19,824 bases of DNA, taken from positions 1 to 19,824 of the forward strand of contig JAODMX010000046.1 in the NCBI GenBank assembly GCA_025464735.1, written 5' to 3'. This DNA comes from Frondihabitans sp. (GTDB taxonomy: Bacteria; Actinomycetota; Actinomycetes; Actinomycetales; Microbacteriaceae). Positions 1-6,489 of the stretch are shown here, piece after piece (the first letter of the stretch is position 1; each line of letters begins with the position of its first letter). The notes under the pieces were generated by a model that saw only the letters and a list, made by a program, of their open reading frames with translations, did not search any database and was not told where the DNA came from. A program made the translations under genes and the position numbers.

Positions 1-891
1 GGCTACCGCCCCAATGTCGCGGCGCGCAACCTGAAGAGCGGGCGTAGCGGGCTGTTCGCGCTCGTCGTGCCGGAACTCGACGTACCGTACTTCTCCGAAC
101 TCGCTCGCTCTGTAGTGACCCTGGGTCGCGACTTCGGCTTCACGGTCGTGGTCGATCAAACCGATGGCGAGCCGGACCGTGAACGGGAACTCATGGCGCG
201 AGACGGCCGAGCCGCCATGTTTGACGGGGTCATCTTGAGCCCTCTCGCTCTTTCGCGACAGGACCTCGCCGAGCGCGGGTCGACGAGCCCGCTCGTGCTT
301 CTAGGCGAGCGCATCGCCGGCGCCGACTATGACCATGTCACGATCGACAACGTCGCCGCAGCTCAGGCAGCCACGGAACATCTCATTGACATCGGCCGAA
401 GCCGCATCGCCGCCATCGGCGATCAGCCGTACGAAACCGGCGAGACAGCCCAGCTGCGCACGCGAGGCTACGAGCTCGCCCATGAGGCGCGCGGGCTGGC
501 CCTCGACCGGTCCTTGATCGTCCCGACGCGTCGCTTCCACTTCTCTGACGGCTCCGAGGCAATGGCAGCTCTTCTCAACCGTCGCGGTCCTCGCGTCGAC
601 GCCGTGTTCTGCTACAACGACCTGCTCGCCATCGGTGCGATCCGCACCCTTCTCGCCGCAGGGCTCAAAGTGCCCGAAGACGTCGCCGTGGTCGGTTTCG
701 ACGACATCGAAGCGGGCCGCTATCACACCCCATCGTTGACCACGGTGTCGCCGGACAAACCCGAGATCGCCAGGCTCGCCCTCGAACGATTGATCTTCCG
801 CCTCGGCGATCAGGATGGCCCGCCAGCGGAAGAACTGCGCGCCCCGTATCGCTTGATCGTGCGCGAGAGCACAGCGTCCGGCCAGGAGTAA
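1..891 (+). CDS. LacI/GalR-family transcriptional regulator (5' end outside window)
   Basis: Sugar-responsive DNA-binding repressor. The frame is open from base 1, so the N-terminal helix-turn-helix lies upstream of the window. The first visible residues (GYRPNVAARNLKSGRSG) are the end of the LacI DNA-binding domain and its hinge helix. They lead straight into the periplasmic-binding-protein-like effector domain (LFALVVPELDVPYFSEL), which continues to the end. Late landmarks include the FCYNDLLAIGAI segment and VPEDVAVVGFDDIEAGRYHTPSLTTV, both typical of LacI effector domains. An internal ATG at 67 is not the true start. The gene converges on the GH2 hydrolase across a shared terminator. LacI-type palindromes between the two glycosidase genes make it the natural candidate regulator of that pair. 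Family call is firm; effector and targets are inferred. Confidence 0.93.
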   Translation, partial: GYRPNVAARNLKSGRSGLFALVVPELDVPYFSELARSVVTLGRDFGFTVVVDQTDGEPDRERELMARDGRAAMFDGVILSPLALSRQDLAERGSTSPLVLLGERIAGADYDHVTIDNVAAAQAATEHLIDIGRSRIAAIGDQPYETGETAQLRTRGYELAHEARGLALDRSLIVPTRRFHFSDGSEAMAALLNRRGPRVDAVFCYNDLLAIGAIRTLLAAGLKVPEDVAVVGFDDIEAGRYHTPSLTTVSPDKPEIARLALERLIFRLGDQDGPPAEELRAPYRLIVRESTASGQE

Positions 892-907
892 CCTCGTCGC
901 ATGAAGC

Positions 908-943
908 GGAGGGCGGGCTGATCGGCTCGTCAGTCCGCCCTCC
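908..943. terminator. Bidirectional rho-independent terminator between lacI-type gene and GH2 gene
   Basis: A 14-bp stem (908-921 with 930-943, one G-T wobble) and an 8-base loop lie 16 bp after the regulator stop and 14 bp from the GH2 stop. The plus side is followed by a short pyrimidine run (CTGTTCTTC). The position between two converging genes suggests it serves both. Confidence 0.8.
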
Positions 944-957
944 CTGTTCTTCGGCGC

Positions 958-3027
958 TCAGCTTCGGCTGACGTCGACAGAACCGCGCCCCACGACATCG
1001 TTCCCGTCCGTCAGAACGACGTGCAAGCGCGCCGCCGTCTCGCCGGCGGGCAGCGGGATGCGGATGGGGAGCTGGTCGCTGAGGACGAACGGCTCCACGT
1101 GCAGGGAACCGAAGAATGCGAAGGATCCTGCGGAGTCCACCCCGAAGATTGGCCCCCACGCCGCCTGGACGGTCACCTCGAGCGGAGTCGCGCCGTGATG
1201 CGACACGGCGACGGCGAACTGAGCCACGCCGTCTGCGGCGACGAGGTCGCGCCCGGGTTCGAGAGGCGTGACGTCGAAAACCGTGACCGTCTCACCGTTT
1301 GCCTGAGCCGGGGAGCGGCCGCCATGGTCGCGGAGGTGCCGCTCGAAATCGACGATGCCGGCGGTTTCGTGTTCGATGTCGGTCAGCTCGGTCCAGACGT
1401 ACCCGGCGATCGAATCGTGCCGACGAAGCTCCTGCGTCTGCCAATGCAGGTTCCAGCCCCGCTCGATCGACGTATACCCGCCACCGAATTCGCTATTCAC
1501 ATTGGGAACATCCAAAGGCACATCGCCGTCGACCATCAGCTTCTTGTCGACGATCTTGTCGACAGCGATCGCCACCGGAAAACTCGGCGACGGGTCGGTG
1601 GCAAGTTGCTGAAGCTTCGTCGCCCACCCAGCGGGCCTCTCGTCATACACATGCCAGTCGACCAGATCCGTCTCAAGGTGCGTCCAACCGGAGTTGTCGA
1701 CGGCCGGACGGTGGGGATCCAGCTGTTTGATGAGCCGGAAAGCGTCACGCACCACCCGCTGCTTGGCGGGGTCCTCCGGCAGCGCCCAGTCGAGACCCCA
1801 CTCCTCGTTGTAGAGACCCCAGATCACGACGCTCGGATGGTTGCCGTCGCGCCGGAACATGGGCTCGATCTGATCAGCAAAGGCATCCGCGGCCGCTGCG
1901 GAGAATCGTCCGGTCGACGCCGGCTCGGCCCACACCAGCATCCCGAGGCGATCGGCGTGGTGGTGAAAACGAGGATCTTCGAGCTTCAGATGCTTGCGCA
2001 CCAGGTTAAACCCGGCCTCACGGGCGATCTCGAGGTCACGAACGAAAGCGGCGTCGTCCGGGGCCGTGAGTCCGGTGCGGGGCCAGTAGCCCTGATCGAG
2101 AACACCCCGCATCGAGATCCGGGTGCCGTTGAGATACAGCTCCCGTCCGCGGGTCTCGAAGCGGCGAAGACCGGTCGTTCCCGTCACGGTGTCGGTTCCC
2201 TCCGCACTCGTGAGAGTCACCGTCACGGAGTAAAGATGCGGATCCTGCGGCGACCACACCTGCGGTGCCGGAATGTCGATCGTGACCCCGGACTCCAGAG
2301 AAGCGGCGTCACACGACACCACTTCCTCTCCGTCCACGCTAATAACAGCTTCTGCGCTCACCGACGCCTGCCCCTCAACATGGGCCGTGAGAAGAATGCC
2401 ATCCAGGCCGGGCGTCGGCGTCAGTTGTAACGCAGCGAGGTAGGTGGCCGGGCGCCATTCGAGCCACACCGACTGCCAAATGCCACTCGTCGGAGTGAAG
2501 GAGCAACCGTCGTAGTCGTCGCGGGGAACGCTGCGCTGCTTACCGTGGGCGATGCTCCGCTTGTCGATCGGCGCATCCACGCGCACCGTCACCTGGTGAT
2601 CAGCTTCTCCGGTCAGTGCGTCGGTGACATCGAATTCGAACGGGACATAGCCGCCCTGGTGCGTCCCCACCTCGACGTCGTTCACCCAGATAACGCAGGC
2701 GTGATGCACAGCACCGAAGTGCAATACCACCCGGTTACCCACCGCCTCCGGCGGGACCCTGAAGTTCCTCCGGTACCAAGCACGGTCAAGCCAGTGCGCC
2801 TGGACACCTGAAGCCTCCGTTTCCCATGCGAAGGGCACCACGATGCTCTCGGTCCAGTCATCCGCCGTCGCCTCCTCGAGCCGGTGCGCGGCATCACGAC
2901 TGAAGTCCCAGACGCCGTTGAGAGTCTGCCAGCTGTGGGACCGGTCAAAATGCGGTCGCGGATATTCCGGCCGCGGAGCTGCGTCGTGGAGACCGGTGGG
3001 GCGTCGCGCGATCAAAGAATCAGTCAC
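958..3027 (-). CDS. Glycoside hydrolase family 2 (beta-galactosidase/beta-glucuronidase type)
   Basis: Retaining exo-glycosidase of 689 aa, cytoplasmic because no signal peptide is visible. Residues about 25-190 form the N-terminal jelly-roll sugar-binding domain (WQTLNGVWDF, then WYRRNF, then GGYVPFEFDVT). An immunoglobulin-like domain follows to about 290. The TIM barrel then carries MRGVLDQGYWP (about 306-316), WGLYNEEWG with the presumed acid/base E408 preceded by N407, and NVNSEFGGG with the presumed nucleophile E513. A beta-sandwich C-terminus follows. The start is GTG at 3025-3027, with an AAGGAA ribosome site 7 bp upstream. GH2 substrates (galactoside, glucuronide, mannoside, arabinoside) cannot be separated by eye. 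The divergent secreted glycosidase suggests it trims imported oligosaccharides from the same polymer. Confidence 0.9.
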   Translation of the reverse strand: MTDSLIARRPTGLHDAAPRPEYPRPHFDRSHSWQTLNGVWDFSRDAAHRLEEATADDWTESIVVPFAWETEASGVQAHWLDRAWYRRNFRVPPEAVGNRVVLHFGAVHHACVIWVNDVEVGTHQGGYVPFEFDVTDALTGEADHQVTVRVDAPIDKRSIAHGKQRSVPRDDYDGCSFTPTSGIWQSVWLEWRPATYLAALQLTPTPGLDGILLTAHVEGQASVSAEAVISVDGEEVVSCDAASLESGVTIDIPAPQVWSPQDPHLYSVTVTLTSAEGTDTVTGTTGLRRFETRGRELYLNGTRISMRGVLDQGYWPRTGLTAPDDAAFVRDLEIAREAGFNLVRKHLKLEDPRFHHHADRLGMLVWAEPASTGRFSAAAADAFADQIEPMFRRDGNHPSVVIWGLYNEEWGLDWALPEDPAKQRVVRDAFRLIKQLDPHRPAVDNSGWTHLETDLVDWHVYDERPAGWATKLQQLATDPSPSFPVAIAVDKIVDKKLMVDGDVPLDVPNVNSEFGGGYTSIERGWNLHWQTQELRRHDSIAGYVWTELTDIEHETAGIVDFERHLRDHGGRSPAQANGETVTVFDVTPLEPGRDLVAADGVAQFAVAVSHHGATPLEVTVQAAWGPIFGVDSAGSFAFFGSLHVEPFVLSDQLPIRIPLPAGETAARLHVVLTDGNDVVGRGSVDVSRS

Positions 3028-3075
3028 AAATAGGTTCCTTCATAGGCAGCAGGCAGGCTCGCGGAAGGCCCGCGA

Positions 3076-3087
3076 TCTCACGTGAGA
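3076..3087. promoter_or_regulatory. 12-bp perfect palindrome in the GH2 leader
   Basis: TCTCACGTGAGA is a perfect palindrome with a central CG. It lies about 49 bp upstream of the GH2 start and downstream of its predicted promoter. LacI-type operators often have a central CG, but this sequence differs from the two TTGCA-type sites nearby, so it may serve another regulator or none. Confidence 0.3.
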
Positions 3088-3114
3088 ATCGCTGCGTTGG
3101 ACCGCGATCGGCCA

Positions 3115-3167
3115 AAACTAGCACCACATATTGCAGCGTTGCAATAGGCAGGGCTGCGGGCTAACCT
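3115..3167. promoter_or_regulatory. Divergent promoters sharing one -35 hexamer
   Basis: TTGCAA at 3139-3144 is its own reverse complement. Rightward it is 17 bp from TAACCT (3162-3167), giving a promoter for the secreted glycosidase. Leftward it is 18 bp from TAGTTT (read on the minus strand at 3120-3115), giving a promoter for the GH2 gene. Spacing is good in both directions, and the hexamer lies inside the palindrome at 3129-3146. Confidence 0.55.
3129..3146. promoter_or_regulatory. LacI-type operator O1
   Basis: Perfect 7-bp arms TATTGCA and TGCAATA surround GCGT, with a CG at the exact centre as in LacI/GalR operators. It covers the shared -35 hexamer, so occupancy would block both divergent glycosidase genes. 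Confidence 0.65.
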
Positions 3168-3182
3168 GATTCCGAACCCGAC

Positions 3183-3198
3183 TGTGCAACGATGCAAA
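3183..3198. promoter_or_regulatory. Second, weaker LacI-type operator O2
   Basis: TGTGCAACGATGCAAA has a central CG, with 6 of 8 base pairs symmetric, and shares the TGCAACG core with O1. Its centre is 53 bp from that of O1, close to five helical turns. It lies at or just after the predicted rightward transcription start and overlaps the start of the ribosome site of the secreted glycosidase. Confidence 0.45.
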
Positions 3199-3208
3199 GG
3201 AGATCCGT

Positions 3209-4915
3209 GTGATTCCATCAACTCCCCCAAGGACGCAACGAAGTGTCCCAATGCGGTTCAGCCGAAAAAGACGGTTCGCCACTTTGGTCGTCGCCGTCGC
3301 GTCCGCCGCCCTCGCCTTCGGCGGGATCGCCCATGCGCCGGCTCCGGCCGCTGCCGCGACAACCTCGAGTGGGGTCCTCTATGCGCCCAGTACCGCGTCA
3401 GGATCAACCGAAGATGCCAGCTACCCGCGCGTCATCCGGCTACAGCACTCCGGCTCGGCCAACGGAACCCTGCTGGCGACCTTCGCGCACTCCGGCGACG
3501 GCACCGCCAAAGCCAACTTCCCGATCTACCGGTCAACGGACAACGGCGTGACCTGGACCTCGTCCCCGATCAGCACGATCACGGACACGCAGCACGGCTG
3601 GGATCTCGACGGACCCACCCTTTACGAACTCCCCCAGGCCGAAGGGAACCTGCCCGCCGGCACGCTTCTGGCCTCCGGTACGGCATGGAACCACGGCGAC
3701 TACACCCAGCAAGCCATCGAGGTCTTCGTCTCAACAGACCAGGGTGCGTCGTGGAGCTACCGCAGCTCCTGCGCATCCGAGTCCGGGACCGCAAACACAG
3801 AAGGCCACGGTATCTGGGAGCCGGAATTCGACGTCGCCGGCAACGGCGACCTCCTCTGCTTCTTCTCGGACGAACGGCCCTCCTCGAACAACTACAACCA
3901 GGTGATCGCCCACGTCTCCTCCACGGACGGCGGGCTGACCTGGGGAAGCGAGGTCTACGACGTCGCCGTGCAGAACGGAGTCGAACGTCCCGGTATGGCG
4001 ACCATCGTCAACCTGCCCAACGGCACCTACGCGATGAGTTACGAAGACTGCAAGAACGGTTACGACCCTGACCAGGCCTGTGACGACTACATCAAAACGT
4101 CGTCCAACGCCGAATCCTGGAACCCGAGCAACCTCGGGACCCGCATGCAGACCAGTGACTCCCGGTTCCTGCTGCACACGCCATACCTGACCTGGTCACC
4201 AAGCGGCGGCACCAACGGAACCCTCATCGCCTCCGGGCAACGTATCGTCGCCGGAACGGACGGATCCCTGACTGTGGAAGCAGAATCGGGACACGCCCTC
4301 TTCACGAACACCAGTCTCGGCGTCGGAGCGTGGAAGGAAATCACCACCGCCGTGACTACCGACCCCACCGGCGGCTACGACACCGGTGAGACTTCCTGCG
4401 CCGGCTACAGCTCGCCCCTACTGGGTGCAACCTCCGGATCCAGCTACCTCATGCTCGCAGGCACCCACCTGTCGACGGGCAAATGCGAAACGCAGTTCGC
4501 GTCAGCCACCCTTCCGACGGCGAACGGGCCGATCACCGGCCCCGGAACCACAGGCAAGTGCGTCGATGTGAACACCAACACGTCAGTCGCCGGCAACGCG
4601 GTCCAGCTCTACACCTGCGGCATCGCAGAAGGACAGCAATGGGCACTCGAGTCAGACGGCACGATCCGCGCCTACGACAAGTGCCTCGACATCATCGGCA
4701 ACGGCACCGCCAACCTCACCAAAGTCGAACTGTGGGGGTGCGACGGTGCCGGCGGACAGCAGTGGGTCGCCCGCTCCGACGGATCGCTCTACAACCCCCA
4801 GTCGGGACGCTGCCTGGACGACCCCCAGGCCGTCACCACGGATGGCACCCAGCTGCAGATCTACGACTGCAACGGTCTCTCGACCCAGGTCTGGCACATG
4901 CCCACAACGAGCTGA
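3209..4915 (+). CDS. Secreted Asp-box (sialidase/GH93-like) glycosidase with C-terminal ricin-type beta-trefoil (CBM13)
   Basis: Secreted exo-glycosidase of 568 aa. Residues 1 to about 50 form a signal peptide with the basic stretch RFSRKRRF, a hydrophobic core and an Ala-rich cleavage region. Residues about 55-435 form a six-bladed beta-propeller with Asp boxes STDNGVTW (109-116), STDQGASW (175-182) and STDGGLTW (238-245). Segments such as SYPRVIRL, HGWDLDGPTLYEL, GHGIWEPEFD and VERPGMA look more like GH93 exo-arabinanases and related BNR proteins than like true sialidases; this subfamily call is tentative. Residues about 442-567 are a beta-trefoil with three QxW repeats (QQW 476-478, QQW 517-519, QVW 560-562), a carbohydrate-binding module. 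The GTG start at 3209 has an AAAGGAGA ribosome site 5 bp upstream. An in-frame ATG at 3251 would shorten the signal peptide. Confidence 0.88.
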   Translation: MIPSTPPRTQRSVPMRFSRKRRFATLVVAVASAALAFGGIAHAPAPAAAATTSSGVLYAPSTASGSTEDASYPRVIRLQHSGSANGTLLATFAHSGDGTAKANFPIYRSTDNGVTWTSSPISTITDTQHGWDLDGPTLYELPQAEGNLPAGTLLASGTAWNHGDYTQQAIEVFVSTDQGASWSYRSSCASESGTANTEGHGIWEPEFDVAGNGDLLCFFSDERPSSNNYNQVIAHVSSTDGGLTWGSEVYDVAVQNGVERPGMATIVNLPNGTYAMSYEDCKNGYDPDQACDDYIKTSSNAESWNPSNLGTRMQTSDSRFLLHTPYLTWSPSGGTNGTLIASGQRIVAGTDGSLTVEAESGHALFTNTSLGVGAWKEITTAVTTDPTGGYDTGETSCAGYSSPLLGATSGSSYLMLAGTHLSTGKCETQFASATLPTANGPITGPGTTGKCVDVNTNTSVAGNAVQLYTCGIAEGQQWALESDGTIRAYDKCLDIIGNGTANLTKVELWGCDGAGGQQWVARSDGSLYNPQSGRCLDDPQAVTTDGTQLQIYDCNGLSTQVWHMPTTS

Positions 4916-5002
4916 TTCTGCTCACGTCAACGCCGGGCTCAGCCCGGGTGATGACCTGCCCGACAGCTCCCGACCAAAACTAACCTCAGCAGGTGAACAG
5001 CA

Positions 5003-5040
5003 AGAGGGGGCGAGACACCAGTTGGCGTTTCGCCCCCTTT
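5003..5040 (+). terminator. Rho-independent terminator after the secreted glycosidase
   Basis: A 14-bp GC-rich stem (5003-5016 with 5027-5040, two G-T wobbles) and a 10-base loop lie 88 bp after the glycosidase stop. The right arm ends in TTT. Confidence 0.75.
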
Positions 5041-5090
5041 CGCGGATCTCTAGGACTCTGACGACGCCCCGCCATACCTCGAAAATGAGG

Positions 5091-5120
5091 ATTGACCGGT
5101 CGGTCAATCAAACCTAGAAT
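5091..5120 (+). promoter_or_regulatory. SPW-protein promoter with overlapping TetR-type operator
   Basis: TTGACC (5092-5097), a 17-bp spacer and TAGAAT (5115-5120) form a strong sigma-70-like promoter. An 18-bp palindrome, ATTGACC and GGTCAAT around GGTC (5091-5108), covers the -35 box. It is the size and type bound by many TetR proteins, and a tetR gene is second in this transcription unit, so autoregulation is likely. Confidence 0.7.
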
Positions 5121-5173
5121 TGCTGCCAGGACTCCCCCGGAGGGAGCCGTCGTAGCGAAGGAGGCTGGTTTCA

Positions 5174-5530
5174 ATGCAGAAATGGGCTCGATGGGAAGAC
5201 TGGGTAGCGGTCGTCGTCGGGGTGGTCGTGGCGCTCTCCGCGATCGTGATCCCGGCAACGGGCGCGTCCCTGGCGCTGATGCTGATTCTCGGTATTCTGC
5301 TAATCGTGGCGGGGGTGGCGCATCTTGTCCGCCCGCGCCTGACAGCGATGGAATGGTCGCAGGGTGCACTCGGCATTCTGCTGTTCATCGCGCCATGGTT
5401 GGGCGGGTACTCGTCCAGTGTCGGGGCCGCGTGGGTGTCGTGGGCGGGTGGTGTCGTGACCGTTGCCATCGCCGTGCTTGCTCTGCAGCCGGCGGCACGC
5501 GTGCACCACCACGGTCGGATCGCTCACTGA
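5174..5530 (+). CDS. SPW-repeat integral membrane protein
   Basis: Membrane protein of 118 aa whose molecular role is not established for the family. Two SPW-type repeats are visible. The first begins WEDWVAVVVGVVVALSAIVI. The second is MEWSQGALGILLFIAPWLGGY, with the family-typical SPW-like signature appearing as APW. About four hydrophobic segments are predicted: residues 10-28, 30-52, 62-80 and 85-105. The ribosome site AAGGAGG (5158-5164) is 9 bp before the ATG. The gene heads a short transcription unit ending in a tetR gene and probably uses the operator-covered promoter just upstream. Induction by the TetR ligand is an inference. Confidence 0.82.
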   Translation: MQKWARWEDWVAVVVGVVVALSAIVIPATGASLALMLILGILLIVAGVAHLVRPRLTAMEWSQGALGILLFIAPWLGGYSSSVGAAWVSWAGGVVTVAIAVLALQPAARVHHHGRIAH

Positions 5531-5580
5531 GCGGCACACCGACAACTGCTGTCAACGAGGCAGCAGCATGAAATGGGTTG

Positions 5581-5613
5581 CGGGTGCGGCGGTCGTCAGG
5601 ACCGCTGCACCCG
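5581..5613 (+). terminator. Strong hairpin between the SPW gene and tetR
   Basis: A 14-bp stem with a single mismatch (5581-5594 with 5600-5613) and a 5-base loop, without a T-tract. It may be an attenuating terminator or an RNA-stability element. Its place directly before the ribosome site GGAGAG supports the tetR start at 5631 over the in-frame ATG at 5568. Confidence 0.5.
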
Positions 5614-5630
5614 TCCGGCAGGAGAGCGCA

Positions 5631-6221
5631 ATGGATGAAGCCCTGAACACGCGCGACAGGATTCTCGATGCGGCGGAGTCGCTCTTCGCGCGGAACGGGT
5701 ACGACGCGACGGCAACATCCGCGGTCGCGACTCGCGCCGCCGTTCCGAAGGGACTGCTCTTTTATTACTTCCCGACGAAAATGGAATTGCTGCGGGCCCT
5801 CGTTGACGAACGAATGGGGCCCGCCCTTGTCGCGTTCGAATCCGTCGTTGAACAGGGCAACCCGGTTCGGTCGCTACTGAACGTCGCGGCCCGGCTCCGG
5901 GAAGCGCAAGAGGAGTCCGCTGTTCTCCGCGTCATCATCTGGCGGGAGGAACGCACCCATCCCGAAGTGCGAGCAAGCCTCCGCGACCACCGTCGCCACC
6001 TCCAAGAGGCCATCGAACATGTTCTCCGACAGAGCGTCGGCGCTGTGATTCCCGCGAAACGCATTGGTGCCGCGGCACGCGCGTGGGTTGCGATGCTCGG
6101 CGAGCCCAGTCTGGCGGACCTCGGTGCAACAAAGAACACCGATGCAGACAAACCCCACGCTCATCTGGTCGAGGTCGCCCAACTCATCTGCGACGGCCTC
6201 GTGCTCACCCCGCAGCGGTGA
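5631..6221 (+). CDS. TetR/AcrR-family transcriptional repressor
   Basis: Regulator of 196 aa. The N-terminal helix-turn-helix is canonical: TRDRILDAAESLFARNGYDATATSAVA, then RAAVPKGLLFYYFPTKMELL (residues about 7-55). The remaining 140 residues form the variable ligand-binding and dimerisation domain. The ATG at 5631 follows GGAGAG at a good distance and starts immediately before the conserved region. An in-frame ATG at 5568 would add 21 residues encoded by a strong hairpin and is less likely. It lies 100 bp after the SPW gene on the same strand. The palindrome at 5091-5108 is its probable operator. The ligand is unknown. Confidence 0.9.
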   Translation: MDEALNTRDRILDAAESLFARNGYDATATSAVATRAAVPKGLLFYYFPTKMELLRALVDERMGPALVAFESVVEQGNPVRSLLNVAARLREAQEESAVLRVIIWREERTHPEVRASLRDHRRHLQEAIEHVLRQSVGAVIPAKRIGAAARAWVAMLGEPSLADLGATKNTDADKPHAHLVEVAQLICDGLVLTPQR

Positions 6222-6489
6222 TGCATCCCTCCGCGCGCACATACGCGAGCGGGTCCGGCCGGTCACCGGACCCAGGTCGTCTCCTGGGTGATTTGTTATG
6301 CCGTTGTGCTGGCACGGATGACCGAGTGCTCCGAACACGACCGGGGGCGAGGCGCCTTCTACGTTCGGCGCTACGCGAACCCGACCGAAGTTCGGGAAGG
6401 CTGCGCGAGATGTCGTAGCAAGATGCGTGGGTTGCAAGGGTTGCTATCGTTCCGCTGGCACGCCGGTCAGCGTCGGCGTTGTCTGCCTG
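6222..6489. other. Intergenic region between converging tetR and MFS genes
   Basis: Contains terminator-like hairpins at its left end and a weak 5-bp hairpin (6461-6478) just past the MFS stop on the minus strand. Otherwise no coding signal, tRNA or repeat was recognised on either strand. Confidence 0.5.
6251..6288 (+). terminator. Terminator-like overlapping hairpins after tetR
   Basis: An 8-bp perfect stem (6251-6258 with 6266-6273) overlaps a second 6-bp stem (6271-6276 with 6283-6288), which is followed by the T-rich TGATTTGTT. It lies 29 bp after the tetR stop. Confidence 0.55.

Noticed and set aside
1021..2430. 469-codon plus-strand open frame inside the GH2 gene
   Set aside because: It is the antisense shadow of GH2; its translation is Arg/His/Gly-rich with no domain, while the minus frame has all GH2 motifs.
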